Of a stretch of DNA of 64,000 nucleotides, positions 1-10,900 are shown in pieces; positions within the stretch are counted from its first letter, which is position 1, and the number at the start of each line of letters is the position of its first letter. Origin of the DNA: Bacteroidia bacterium (GTDB taxonomy: Bacteria > Bacteroidota > Bacteroidia > SpSt-205); contig BPGW01000002.1 of NCBI GenBank assembly GCA_026003235.1, forward strand, positions 1 to 64,000. The letters run 5' to 3'. Under the pieces are notes generated by a model that searched no databases, was not told where the DNA came from, and saw only the letters and a program-made list of their open reading frames with translations. The translations under genes were made by a program, and so were the position numbers.

Positions 1-2
1 GG

Positions 3-122
3 CAAAAAGCTGGCTACATGGACTGCTTACAAGGCTCATGGGGGGAGTTTCTGGCAAAGCCCCCGCAGGCTCCGAAGAGGAGCAAGCGCCCAGCCATAGA
101 CCTACAAGAAGGAGCCCTTTAG
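3..122 (+). CDS. Possible 3' end of an upstream gene (partial, uncertain)
   Basis: Frame 3 is open from the window edge to a TAG at 120-122 and gives about 39 residues with a basic, proline-rich stretch (PPQAPKRSKRP). The other two forward frames also run on for a while (to 99 and about 167), so frame openness is weak evidence. No family is recognisable. It could equally be non-coding DNA ahead of glmS. Confidence 0.2.
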   Translation, partial: QKAGYMDCLQGSWGEFLAKPPQAPKRSKRPAIDLQEGAL

Positions 123-166
123 CGCGCATGAGCAAATGTACTTATTTTCCGACGACGGGGAAGCCT

Positions 167-174
167 TAATATTG
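167..174 (+). promoter_or_regulatory. Variant -7 box (TAATATTG) of glmS
   Basis: The box differs at one position from the Bacteroidota consensus TAnnTTTG and ends 5 bases before the glmS ATG. The same variant occurs at 35255-35262 in front of the kinase gene. Confidence 0.45.
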
Positions 175-179
175 CGGTT

Positions 180-2030
180 ATGTGTGGGATTGTGGCCTAT
201 ACTGGGTCTCGCCCGGCTTTGCCAATCCTTCTGGAAGGGCTCAAAAGGCTTGAGTACCGAGGGTACGATTCGGCGGGGGTGGCCCTTCACGAAGAGGGCC
301 AATTCCAGATCTACAAGCAGGCAGGTAAGGTTTCAGCGCTGGCCCGCAGTGTAGCCGGGGTTCCTTTATCGGCTACTACAGGCATTGCGCACACGCGGTG
401 GGCTACGCATGGGGCTCCTACGGACCCGAACGCGCATCCCCATCTCAGCTATGACGGGGAAGTGGTGCTGGTGCACAACGGAATCATTGAGAACTATGCC
501 GCGCTGCGGGCTCGCTTAGCTGCCGAAGGCATTCCTTTTGCCAGCGAGACTGACACCGAAGTGCTGGTACATTGGATTGCGTGGCATCGCCGTCGGCGAC
601 CCCATGCTTCGTGGGAGGAGGTGCTGCGGGAGGCTTTTGCCTCTGTGGAAGGCACCTTTGGGATCGCCATGCTGGTGCGCTCTGAACCAGGGTTGGTTAT
701 TCTGATTCGGCGCTTTAGCCCTCTCCTGATCGGCCTGGGAGAAGGGGAGTTCATCGCCGCCTCCGACGCCACAGCCATCGTGGCGTATACCCGCCGCGTT
801 GTGTATCTTGAGGAAGACGAAGTAGCGCTTTTACACCCTTCCCAGGAAGCGCCGCAGATTTTCAGCTTGGCGGATCGGCGGCGAGAAGCGCGGGTGGAGT
901 ACATTGATTGGGACGTCTCGGCCATAGAGCGAGGGGGCTTTCCCCACTACATGCTCAAGGAGATTTTTGAGCAGCCGAACGCCCTCCGAGATTGCATGCG
1001 GGGCCGCATCCGCCAGGAGCCCTTGGAAGTGCGGCTGGGAGGTATCAGCAGCGTCATGGATAGGCTTTTAGCTGCACCTCGGCTGACCCTGGTCGGATGC
1101 GGCACAAGCTGGCACGCTGCCCTGGTAGGGGAGTACCTCCTGGAACAGCTGGCTCGCATCCCCACCGAAGTGGAATACGCTTCCGAGTTTCGGTATCGCG
1201 ATCCTGTCATTGGACCTCAGGATGTGGTCATTGGCATTAGCCAGAGCGGCGAGACGGCCGATACGCTGGCGGCGCTGCGCCTGGCCAAAGAAAAAGGTGC
1301 GCTCGCGCTCGGTATCACCAATGTAGTAGGGTCCAGCATTCCTCGCGAGACGCATGCGGGCATCTACATTCATGCGGGGCCGGAGATCGGGGTCGCCTCC
1401 ACGAAGGCCTTCACCGCTCAGCTCACAGCGCTGACTATGTTGGCGCTTCACCTTGGAGCTGCCCGCTATACGCTGGATCGTACCCTCCACGATACGCTCC
1501 TGGAGGCGCTTCTCCGGCTGCCTGACCAAGTGGAGGCCACCCTCCACGCCCTCAACGAGCCTGTCAGGGCGTTGGCCGAGCGCTTCCATACCGTTTCCAA
1601 TGCCTTGTACTTAGGACGGGGCTACAATTTCCCCGTGGCCCTGGAAGGCGCTCTCAAGCTCAAAGAGATCTCCTACATCCACGCCGAAGGATATCCCGCC
1701 GCCGAGATGAAGCACGGCCCTATTGCCCTCGTGGATGAGGGTATGTTGGTTGTGGTGATTGCGCTGCGGGATAGCCTCTACGAAAAGGTGCTCGGTAATG
1801 TCCAAGAGGTTCGGGCGCGCGGAGGGCGGATCGTAGCCATCGCCACCGAAGGCGACACCGAGATCCAAGCCTACGCCGAAGCGGTTCTCTATGTGCCCGA
1901 GGTGCCCGAACCCCTTTCGCCTATCTTGACAGTGCTTCCGCTTCAGCTTCTGGCTTATCATGCGGCTGTTTTGCGAGGCTGCGATGTAGATCAGCCCCGC
2001 AATCTGGCTAAGTCGGTCACCGTAGAGTAG
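180..2030 (+). CDS. glmS: Glutamine--fructose-6-phosphate aminotransferase
   Basis: This cytosolic enzyme converts fructose-6-phosphate and glutamine to glucosamine-6-phosphate, the entry step to peptidoglycan and LPS amino sugars. The 616-aa product has the family's usual length. It starts MCGIVAY, placing the catalytic N-terminal Cys right after the initiator Met, so the ATG at 180 must be the start. Residues 1-220 are the class II glutaminase domain. Two SIS sugar-isomerase domains follow (about 290-425 and 455-600). The C-terminus carries the diagnostic DxPRNLAKSVTVE motif. No glmS ribozyme is visible: the -7-like box ends 5 bases before the ATG, leaving no room for one. The ComEC-like gene follows after 9 bases, probably on the same transcript. 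Confidence 0.97.
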   Translation: MCGIVAYTGSRPALPILLEGLKRLEYRGYDSAGVALHEEGQFQIYKQAGKVSALARSVAGVPLSATTGIAHTRWATHGAPTDPNAHPHLSYDGEVVLVHNGIIENYAALRARLAAEGIPFASETDTEVLVHWIAWHRRRRPHASWEEVLREAFASVEGTFGIAMLVRSEPGLVILIRRFSPLLIGLGEGEFIAASDATAIVAYTRRVVYLEEDEVALLHPSQEAPQIFSLADRRREARVEYIDWDVSAIERGGFPHYMLKEIFEQPNALRDCMRGRIRQEPLEVRLGGISSVMDRLLAAPRLTLVGCGTSWHAALVGEYLLEQLARIPTEVEYASEFRYRDPVIGPQDVVIGISQSGETADTLAALRLAKEKGALALGITNVVGSSIPRETHAGIYIHAGPEIGVASTKAFTAQLTALTMLALHLGAARYTLDRTLHDTLLEALLRLPDQVEATLHALNEPVRALAERFHTVSNALYLGRGYNFPVALEGALKLKEISYIHAEGYPAAEMKHGPIALVDEGMLVVVIALRDSLYEKVLGNVQEVRARGGRIVAIATEGDTEIQAYAEAVLYVPEVPEPLSPILTVLPLQLLAYHAAVLRGCDVDQPRNLAKSVTVE

Positions 2031-2039
2031 GCCCCTCTT

Positions 2040-3542
2040 ATGCCCGCCTGGCAGCATCCCTTTTTGTGGGCTGCGGCGGGGCTGGCCCTGGGCCTCTATC
2101 TGCACGAGCTACCTCTGGCTTGGGCCTTGGCTGGTCAGGCCGTCCTTACGATGGGTGCCGCGTACCTGTGGTGGGTTCAACAGGCGCCGAGACTGGTATG
2201 GGTTCTGCCTGTGTTTAGCGCACTGGGCGTTTTTCGCGCCGAAGTGAGTCAGCTCAGCCGGCAAGACCCCCTTCTGCCCCTGCGTGGCCATCTGGTTCAG
2301 CTTCAGGGCTACCTCATCGAGGAGCCTCTGCCGACCCGCAAAGCCTGCCGTCTCCTGGTGAGGGTGGATTCGGTGTATGGGCCGCTTTTTGCGCGAGGAT
2401 GGCGGTTGACCGGCGAATGTATTATTTATGTGCGCGGTGGCTGCGAGGGTTCGCTAAAGCCCGGTACGCGAGTTCAGGCTACCCTGCGCCTGGATACGCT
2501 CCAGTATGGCGCCGCCTATTGGGCCAGGCAGGGGGTCCACCTGGGGGGCTTTGCTCCTCATATTCAGATAGGCGAGGTAGAGCCGACCTATGGGTGGGGG
2601 TATTTTCTGCGGCTGCGACAGGTTCTTTTGGAGGGTTTGCGGCGTACGGCCCCCCGCCAAGACCCTGTAGAAGCCGTGCTGGAAGCGCTCCTGCTGGGCT
2701 ATCGGCGGGGCGTGGACCCTGAAACGCGCGCAGCGTTTCAACTTTCTGGCGCCGCCCACATCCTGGCCGTGTCGGGCATGCATGTAGGACTGGTGCTTAC
2801 CCTATGGCTTTTTCTGCTTCGCCATCTGCCAGGGGGATGGGCTTTTCATCCTGTCAGCCAGGGAGCGCTCCTTATCTTAGTGCTGCTTTATGGGCTCCTT
2901 ACGGGAGCTTCGCCCTCCGCGATGCGAGCCGTGATCATGGGTGCAGTGGCGCTGCTGGCTCGTATGGCGTACAAGCCCTACCTTGCGCTCAATGCCCTGG
3001 GTTTTGCGGCCTTTATCCAACTCAGCCTGGATCCTGCTCTCCTGCATAATGTAGGCTTCCAGCTCTCCTATGCGGCTGTGGGGGGCATTCTGGCTTTTTA
3101 CGGGCCTCTTCGGGGACTTTTCAGAGGTCGGTTTTTTTCCACCGCTTGGGGGGCTTACCTGCGCGATCTGGTAGCGATTTCGCTGGCGGCGCAGGCGGGT
3201 ACCCTGCTGCTTAGCTGGGCTTATTTCGGGCGCCTGCCGCTGTATTTCCTCCTCACCAACCTCGTGGCGGTGCCGCTGGGTACGGCAGCTACTTTTGCGG
3301 CGGTGGGGTGGCTGATGCTGATGCCTTTTCCGGGTCTTGGTTCTCTGGCCGCTTGGCCCGCTTATGGGCTGGCCTGGTTGATGGTCCAGGCCGTCAAGGG
3401 GCTGTCTCGCCTCCCAGGCAGCTCCCTGGAACTCCCCCCTCTGCCCCTGCCTTGGGCTGTGGGGCTGACCCTGCTTCTCGTTGCAGGCGGAGGGTGGGCG
3501 CTTCACCGCCTACGCCGCGAAGAAACCCTCTGGATTGCCTGA
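2040..3542 (+). CDS. ComEC/Rec2-family DNA-uptake channel protein, short form
   Basis: A 500-aa polytopic membrane protein. Residues 1-60 hold hydrophobic helices, about 60-170 resemble the DUF4131 soluble domain, and about 215-480 form the Competence membrane domain, with the signature HILAVSGMHVGL near residue 240. In transforming bacteria ComEC carries single-stranded DNA across the inner membrane. The protein stops right after the last membrane helices with a short basic tail, so the C-terminal metallo-beta-lactamase domain of full-length ComEC (usually 700-800 aa) is missing; nothing in the next gene supplies it. It lies 9 bases after glmS and probably shares its transcript. Family assignment is firm; activity in transformation is inferred. 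Confidence 0.88.
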   Translation: MPAWQHPFLWAAAGLALGLYLHELPLAWALAGQAVLTMGAAYLWWVQQAPRLVWVLPVFSALGVFRAEVSQLSRQDPLLPLRGHLVQLQGYLIEEPLPTRKACRLLVRVDSVYGPLFARGWRLTGECIIYVRGGCEGSLKPGTRVQATLRLDTLQYGAAYWARQGVHLGGFAPHIQIGEVEPTYGWGYFLRLRQVLLEGLRRTAPRQDPVEAVLEALLLGYRRGVDPETRAAFQLSGAAHILAVSGMHVGLVLTLWLFLLRHLPGGWAFHPVSQGALLILVLLYGLLTGASPSAMRAVIMGAVALLARMAYKPYLALNALGFAAFIQLSLDPALLHNVGFQLSYAAVGGILAFYGPLRGLFRGRFFSTAWGAYLRDLVAISLAAQAGTLLLSWAYFGRLPLYFLLTNLVAVPLGTAATFAAVGWLMLMPFPGLGSLAAWPAYGLAWLMVQAVKGLSRLPGSSLELPPLPLPWAVGLTLLLVAGGGWALHRLRREETLWIA

Positions 3543-3549
3543 GTTTTCG

Positions 3550-3557
3550 TACCTTTG
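3550..3557 (+). promoter_or_regulatory. -7 promoter box TACCTTTG
   Basis: Exact match to TAnnTTTG, ending 7 bases before the ATG at 3565. It starts 8 bases after the ComEC-like stop codon. Confidence 0.7.
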
Positions 3558-3564
3558 CTTCGGT

Positions 3565-4734
3565 ATGCGCAGGTACCTCGCAGTCCTTGGCTTGACAGGT
3601 CTGGCTTTCGTGTGGGCGCAAAAGAAACAGGTAAACGCTCAGGAATCCAAAACCAGCCCCGATAAGCCGGCAAAGCTGGTAGAGTTCCCTAAAGTAGAGC
3701 ATGATTTTGGCAAAATCAAGGAGGAAGACCGCACAGCCACCACGCGCTTTACTTTCAAGAATGTAAGCAAGGAGCCTGTTCGGGTGGTGGATGTGAAGGC
3801 GTCGTGCGGGTGCACCTCCCCCAGCTGGAGCAAAGAGCCGGTTGCGCCAGGCAAGGAAGGCTTTGTGGAGGCGCAGTACAGCGCCTGGGGTCGTCCGGGA
3901 AGCTTTACCAAAACCCTCACCGTGCGCGTGCGCTCCGAAAAGGACACCACCCGAGAAGAGACCTACGTGCTAACTATCAAAGGCGAAGTGCTCCCTCGGC
4001 CGAAAGGCCCCGAAGACTGGTACCCGACGAAGGTAGGAGCTCTCCGGTTCGGCCCGGCTAACCACGTCTCCTTCGGCACCATCAAAACCAACGAACGCAA
4101 AACCCTCTACGTCACGCTGTACAACGACTCGGACAAGCCTCTGGAGCTGCGCGAGTTTGTGGAAGTGCCTAAACATGTGAAGGTCTTCTTCAAGACGCCT
4201 AAGGGTACGGTGCCCAACTATGTGCTTCCTCCGAAGGATACGGTACAGGTAGGCGTAGAGTACGATGCGGGGGCGGCGGGGGATTACGGGTTTGTGTATC
4301 ACCTCCTCAAGCTGCGCACGAACGACGCCGTAGAACCCGACAAGCCCTTCTACATCACGGCTAACATTGAGGAGTACTTTGGCGAACTGACGGAACAGGC
4401 GCTGGCTGAGGCGCCTCGGGTGCAGTTTGACGCCACCGAGTACAACTACGGCAAAATCAAAGCCGGTGAAAAGGTCACGCATGAGTTTCGCCTTACCAAT
4501 ACGGGCAAAAAGCCCCTTGTGATCCGGAAGGTCAAGGCCAGCTGTGGGTGTACCGCAGCCATGCCTGAAAAAAGTGAGCTCAAGCCGGGTGAGAGCACGA
4601 CGATAAAGGTGGTGTTTGATTCCACCGGGCGGGCAGGCCGCGACTCTAAGAGCGTCACCGTGATTACGAATGACCCTCGCCAGCCTACCACCAACCTGGT
4701 CATCCAGGGTGAAATTGAGGCTGTAAGCAAGTAA
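3565..4734 (+). CDS. Secreted protein with two DUF1573 domains
   Basis: The 389-aa product starts at the ATG at 3565, just after a -7 box. An in-frame TTG at 3481 exists but lies inside the previous gene. A signal peptide (MRRYLAVLGLTGLAFVWAQ) probably ends Ala|Gln. Two DUF1573 domains, Ig-like (ASH/MSP-like) folds common in Bacteroidota, lie at about 38-125 and 285-385; each contains HDFGKI/YNYGKI-like and VKASCGCT motifs. The middle third is a diverged third copy or linker. The paired SCGC cysteines repeat in both domains. Function in this family is not established; periplasmic or surface location is inferred. A strong terminator follows, so the gene ends its own unit. Confidence 0.85.
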   Translation: MRRYLAVLGLTGLAFVWAQKKQVNAQESKTSPDKPAKLVEFPKVEHDFGKIKEEDRTATTRFTFKNVSKEPVRVVDVKASCGCTSPSWSKEPVAPGKEGFVEAQYSAWGRPGSFTKTLTVRVRSEKDTTREETYVLTIKGEVLPRPKGPEDWYPTKVGALRFGPANHVSFGTIKTNERKTLYVTLYNDSDKPLELREFVEVPKHVKVFFKTPKGTVPNYVLPPKDTVQVGVEYDAGAAGDYGFVYHLLKLRTNDAVEPDKPFYITANIEEYFGELTEQALAEAPRVQFDATEYNYGKIKAGEKVTHEFRLTNTGKKPLVIRKVKASCGCTAAMPEKSELKPGESTTIKVVFDSTGRAGRDSKSVTVITNDPRQPTTNLVIQGEIEAVSK

Positions 4735-4755
4735 AGAGCCGGCATAAGCTTGCGA

Positions 4756-4788
4756 AGGAGGGGGGCTGTAGCCCCCCCTCCTTTTTTT
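4756..4788 (+). terminator. Intrinsic terminator after the DUF1573 gene
   Basis: A GC-rich stem (AGGAGGGGGGC with GCCCCCCCTCCT, one bulged C) around a TGTA loop is followed by seven T residues at 4782-4788. It separates the glmS-side genes from the large surface-protein gene. Confidence 0.9.
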
Positions 4789-4828
4789 CTGCTCCCAGGA
4801 GATCCTGGCTGCCCCTTGGGGCAAATGA

Positions 4829-4864
4829 GCTACCACTCAGCCGCAGTTGGCTACCACTCAGCCG
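4829..4864 (+). promoter_or_regulatory. Two 15-bp direct repeats upstream of the large surface protein gene
   Basis: GCTACCACTCAGCCG occurs at 4829-4843 and again at 4850-4864. The copies are identical and start 21 bases apart, two helical turns, so both face the same side of the DNA. They lie about 66-101 bases upstream of the predicted transcription start near 4930. A 14-base inverted repeat (TGCCCC-TT-GGGGCA, 4809-4822) lies just upstream. A regulator-binding site is the simplest reading; no regulator can be named. Confidence 0.5.
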
Positions 4865-4917
4865 AGCTCCCTTGTAAAAGGGGTTGTTTCCCCCTCCTGT
4901 ATGTCCTAAGAAGCTCC

Positions 4918-4925
4918 TATATTTG
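4918..4925 (+). promoter_or_regulatory. -7 promoter box TATATTTG
   Basis: Exact TAnnTTTG match ending 4 bases before the ATG at 4930. It decides the start of the large surface protein: the longer open frame back to 4750 would begin before the terminator of the previous gene. Confidence 0.75.
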
Positions 4926-4929
4926 CCTC

Positions 4930-7900
4930 ATGCGATGGCTTAGGATACTCGGCTTGCTCACGGGCGTAGGAGGTACGCTTTCCTTTTTACGGGCTACGCA
5001 CCTCATGGGAGGCCAGATTACCTATGAGTGCATAGGCCCTAACCAGTACCGCATCACCGTCAAGCTGTATCGGGACTGTGGGGGGATAGCTTTGGAAAAC
5101 CCTATTGTACTCAATTACTCCTCTGCAGCATGTGGCGTCAATGCCTCTGTCTCGCTTAGCCGCATTTCAGCGCAGGACATTACGCCTGTCTGTCCAGGGG
5201 GGCAGAGTCGCTGTTCAGGAAGTGGCCCGTATGGCTGGGAAGAGCATATCTATCAGGGCATTCTGAATCTCCCTCCAGGCTGTTCAGATTGGGTGCTCTG
5301 GTACAGCAGCTGCTGTCGTAATGGCGCCATCACGACGGGGCCTGCTAACGATTACTTCACAATTTATACCAACCTCAACAATACCTTAGCCCCTTGCAAT
5401 AACTCTCCTGTTTTCAATAATCCCCCTGCGGCGCTTGCTTGTTTGGGCCAGCGTAACTGTATTAATCCGGGGGTAACCGATCCGGACGGAGACTCTTTGG
5501 CGTTTAGCCTTACTTATTGTCGGTCTGTTGATTACTCTGCTTCTGTGGGCTATGCCGGGGGCTACAGCGCCACCAATCCCCTTCCTACGACGGGGGGCAC
5601 TACGATCGATCCGCGTACAGGCACCATCTGTTTTACGCCCAGCGCCTTAGCGGTAGGGGTGATTTGCATTCGGGTGGAAGAATTCCGCAACGGCACCAAG
5701 ATTGGGGAGTACCTGCGGGACATCCAAATACGGGTGGTCTCGTGTGCCAACCAGCTTCCGGTAGCCTCGGGGATAAATGGGGTGCCTTACGACCCCAACA
5801 GCCCTCCTACTTATACGGTAGAAGTGTGTGCTACGGGTTCGCCAACGTGCTTTGACATCAATTTTTCAGATCCGGATGGGCAGCCGCTCACGGTGAGCTG
5901 GAATAACGGTATTCCGGGGGGTAGTTTTATAGTGAATAACAATGGCACCCCCAATCCTACGGCGACTTTTTGTTGGACGCCCACGCCGGCGGATATTGGT
6001 TCGCATCAGTTTGTGGTTACTGTACAGGACAACGCCTGTCCTATCCGCGGGGTCTCCAATTATGGGTATATCGTGAATGTGATTGGGGGTGTATCCCATC
6101 CGGTGGATGCGGGGCCGGATGCGACGATATGCCAGGGCCAGAGTGTGACGCTGAACGGGACGGTGGCGGGGCCCCCTGGGGATATTCAGAGTGTGCAATG
6201 GATTCCGGCTACGGGCTTGAGTAACCCTACTATTCTCAATCCGGTTGCTTCACCCACGAGCACGACCACCTATACGCTGGAGGTGACTTTTGTAGGGGGC
6301 TGTCGGCGTCGGGATCAGGTCACGGTAACCGTCTTGCCTTTGCCGGCTCCTCCTACAGTTACGCCGCCCAGCGCCCAAATTTGCAGCGGCAGTGGGGTAC
6401 TGCTTACAGCCTCCTCACCCGGAGCGGCGGATTATGAGTGGCACAGTGGCGCCCCCAATGGGCCTACCGTCGGCACAGGCCCCACCTATACCGCTACCCC
6501 CGCTGCTTCCACCACCTATTATGTGGTAGCGGTGGGTGCGAACGGCTGCCGTTCGGCTCCTACGCCGGTTTCCGTCGCAGTCAACCCTCCGCCGCCGCCT
6601 GTCTCTTGCGTGGTCATCTATGTAGACCCCAATGGCTGTAACGGGGGGCCAGGGTGCGGTACACGCGCCAACCCCGCCAACCTCCCTACCGCCATCGCTA
6701 TGGCTCAATGCAACAACAGCTACCTTAAGCTGCGCTGCGGTACCTATACAATTAATAACCCCGTCTCTTTCACCAGCAATACCACCGTGGAGGGCGGCTA
6801 TGACGCCAACTGGCGCAAAACCAACGGGTGCCAGTCCATCATCTACCGCTCTGCCGCCAATGTCCAGCCTACCCCCAATCGGCTCGTAGCCGTAGAGCTG
6901 AATACGGTGCGGTACTTCGCCATGTACGATGTGACGATCCAGACGGCCGATGCACCGGCCCCGCCTATCAGTGGAGACTATCGCGGGGTAAGCACGTATG
7001 CCTTGTACCTTGCCAACGGATCCGACTACAAGTTCGTGCGGTGTCGGTTTGAGCCTGGGCGTGCCAGCGATGGCGCTGCCGGGGCGAACGGGGTAGGGCC
7101 GTACATGGGGGGTGCCCCGGGCACTGGGGGAGCGGGGGGTACGGGTAGTATGACACGCTGCGGTGGGTGTGGGGGAAATGGGCAGGCAGGGGGTGTCTCT
7201 TCCACAGGCGCAGCAGGTGGGGCAGGGGGGGGCGGCTGCTGTGGGAGCGGGTGCAACATATTTGGTTGTAATGCCAGTGGGTGTACAGGTTGTACCGCAG
7301 GGAACGGTGCGCCTGGAGCCAACGGAGCTAATGGGGCGGCTGCCGCGGTGCCTGCGCCGGGGGCCTGGTTCTCGCCCGTACAGTCCCCTGCAGGTAATCC
7401 AGGTGGCCACGGCGGAGGTGGAGGGGGGAGGAGGGGGCGATATAGGTACCTGCTGCCTCTCTACCTGCTACGCTGGTCCCACAGACGGGGGGCGAGGTGG
7501 AGATGGCGGCCGTGGGGGTAACCCCGGTCAGGGAGGCTGGGGAGGAGGTGGGGCCTTCGGTGTGTACCTCTACCAGAATGGGGCTAATGGGCAGTTCGTA
7601 GACTGCGGCTTCAATACTCCTCAGGCGGGTGCAGGGGGGCCTGGCGGGGCAGGTGCGGCGGGTCAGTCCGGCAACCCGCCCAGCCCACCAGGCATCCATG
7701 GCTGTGCAGGTACACCCTGTCAGCAAGGCTGCTGCGGTGGGGACTGTGGGGCGGGTGGACAGGGAGGCTTCGGCGGGAATGGAGGAAATGGGGGTAATGG
7801 AGGGCCAGGCCACCCTGGTATCGCTTATCGCCTGTATGTGGTGAGCGGTACCCTCCCCACCGTGACTACAGCCGGTACTCCCCAGGGCCTTGCAGTCGGT

Positions 7901-10900
7901 GGGAATAACCCCATACCTTACAACTTCGCTGCGGAGCCTATCCTCCTCGTGGACGGCTTTGCTTGTACCAACAAAGACTACACGATCCAGGTGACCAGCG
8001 GGGGCTTCAACCAGTGGGTGAGCTTGGGACCTGGGGCCACCGCTACTACCCCTAACACCAACAACCCCCTTACCTATCAGTACACCTCTACGGGGCGTAA
8101 GACAATCGTGGTGCGGGTAGGGGGGGTGGATTACACCTTTACGGAGTTCATCGGTATCCTCCTGCCGGATAATCAGGTGCCCACGATAACGGCCAATCCG
8201 ACGGGGCCGGTATGCCAGGGAGCCACGGTGGCTTTCAGTGGGAGCCTGGCGGGAGTCCAGTATGAGTGGCAGACGATCCCGGCGGCAGGGGCTACCTTCA
8301 CGCCGAATCCACCCAATGCCCAGTCTGTCCAGATAACCTTCACCCAGCCCGGCACCTACACCATTCGCCACCGGGTATACACGGACTGCTGTGGATGGAC
8401 TCCCTGGGCTTCTACCACGATAGATGTGCATCCTCAGGCCAGCGTAACTGTAAATCCTCCCACTCCCTCTATCTGCTACGGCGATCAGGTAACCCTGACG
8501 GCTACTTTTGGGCCGCCGGGTTCTACCATTTTGTGGTCGCCTGCTACGGGTCTCAGCACGACTACGGCCCCTACGGTGGTGGCTTCTCCCTCGAGTACCA
8601 CGACCTATACGGCTCTGGTTATCCCTCCGGTAGGAAACTGCGTGGCCACGGCCAATGTCACCGTCACAGTTAATCCGCTCCCGGATGCCACGCCTACTGT
8701 CACGCCGGCCAGCTGCGGAGACAATGGCAGCGTAACGCTTACGGTCACGGCCGGGGCGCCGCCTGTAAGTGCGGTCTGGAATACGACCCCTCCTCAGACA
8801 GGCCTCACAGCTACGGGCCTCCAGCCGGGCATTTATACGGCTACCCTCACCGATGCTAATGGTTGCAGTCGCGATATCTCCATCTTTGTGCCTGCTCCTC
8901 CGGGGGCCCTTCTGGCGTGGCTGCAAAATAGCCAGTCGCCTTCCTGCTTTGGCAGCACCGACGGCAGCGCCACGATCGGCGTAACAGGAGGTACGCCTCC
9001 CTATAGCTACAGCTGGAGCCACAACCCTGCTCTCAATGCCCCTACGGCCACAGGATTAGGGGCAGGCGGTTATACCGTCACGGTGCAGGATGCAGCCGGC
9101 TGCTCCTTCGTGGTGAATTTCTCGCTCAGCCAACCTGCCCCTCTTGCCATTGCGCTGGATTCCTTGCGCCAGAACGAACCGGTGAGCTGCTCAGGCGCCT
9201 GTAATGGGGTCCTTACCGTAGAAGCTGATGGGGGTACGCTTCCGTATACCTATACGTGGAGCAGTAGCACCTACCCCGCTTTTTCCTTCTCGGGCGTCAA
9301 TGCGGCAGGCACCCAAGTGGCCAACCTCTGTGAAGGCGAATACACCATTACCGTGACCGACGCCAACGGCTGTACAGCTTCTCTTACAGTGCAACTGGGG
9401 GTCACGCCGCTGACCTACACCTTGAGTAAGACTGACGCATTGTGCTTTGGAGCGGCCCAGGGGTCGGCTACGGTCACGATTCAAACGGCTCATTCCGGCA
9501 CCACCTGGCAGTGGACCGGTCCAGGCGGCTATACCTCTGCTCCCAACGCCACCACCATCACCAACCTCGTACCGGGACGGTATTACATTCACTTCACTAT
9601 ACCTGGGTGCCCGGGCACTGTCACAGACTCTGTTGATGTGGGCTCTCCTCCCGACATTACGATAACCGCCAGCCATGTCATGCCCTTGTGTAATGGGCAG
9701 GCCAACGGCTCTATCACCATAACGTCTGGAGGAGGGGTTGGCGGCTATTCGTACAACCTCAATGGCGGACCTTGGGGGCCCGGAAATACCTTCACAGGGT
9801 TGGCAGCGGGAACCTATACCCTCGGAGTCCAGGACGCCAATGGCTGTACCAAGTACCTTACCTACACCCTTCCCGAGCCGCCAGTTCTTGGGCTGAATGC
9901 GCCTGCCATCACGAATGTGAGCTGCAACGGAGGCAGTGATGGGAGTATTACGGTGAATGCGAGTGGGGGTACGCCGCCGTACCAGTACAGTTTGAACGGC
10001 GGTCCATATCAGGCTGGGGCTACATTTAGCGGGCTGAGTGCTGGGACGTACACGGTGACGGTGCGGGATGCCAATGGATGTACGGCCACGGCGACGTACA
10101 CGGTGACGGAGCCGCTGGTTCTTGTGCTGAATGCACCTGCCATTACGAATGTGAGCTGCAACGGAGGCAGTGATGGGAGTATTACGGTGAATGCGAGTGG
10201 GGGTACGCCGCCGTACGAGTACAGTTTGAACGGAGGTCCATATCAGGCTGGGGCTACGTTTAGCGGGCTGAGTGCTGGGACGTACACGGTGACGGTGCGA
10301 GATGCCAATGGATGTACGGCCACGGCGACGTACACGGTGACGGAGCCGCTGGTTCTTGTGCTGAATGCGCCTGCCATTACGAATGTGAGCTGCAACGGAG
10401 GCAGTGATGGGAGTATTACGGTGAACGCGAGTGGGGGTACGCCGCCGTACCAGTACAGTTTGAACGGGGGTCCGTATCAGGCTGGGGCTACATTTAGTGG
10501 GCTGAGTGCTGGGACGTACACTGTGACGGTGCGGGATGCCAATGGGTGTACGGCGACGGCGACGTATACGGTGACGGAGCCTTCTGCGCTGGTGTTTGGG
10601 GCGCCGACGATTACGAATGTGGGCTGTAACGGAGGCAGTGATGGGAGTATTACGGTGAGCGCGAGTGGGGGTACGCCGCCGTACGAGTACAGTTTGAACG
10701 GGGGTCCGTATCAGGCTGGGGCTGCATTTAGTGGGCTGAGTGCTGGGACGTACACTGTGACGGTGCGGGATGCCAATGGGTGTACGGCGACGGCGACGTA
10801 CACGGTGACGGAGCCTTCTGCGCTGGTGTTTGGGGCGCCGACGATTACGAATGTGAGCTGTAACGGAGGCAGTGATGGGAGCATTACGGTGAGCGCGAGT

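Noticed and set aside
175-179. glmS ribozyme or riboswitch upstream of glmS
   Set aside because: The -7-like box ends 5 bases before the ATG, leaving no transcribed leader, and no ribozyme core is visible upstream.
4750-4929. Longer N-terminus for the giant surface protein
   Set aside because: It would begin before the upstream gene's terminator and run through the direct repeats and promoter; the ATG at 4930 follows the -7 box by 4 bases.
7328-9022. A 564-aa minus-strand open frame opposite the giant surface gene
   Set aside because: It has no family features, is Arg-rich in the way of shadow frames in GC-rich DNA, and lies opposite a frame with clear SprB and Ig-like domains.
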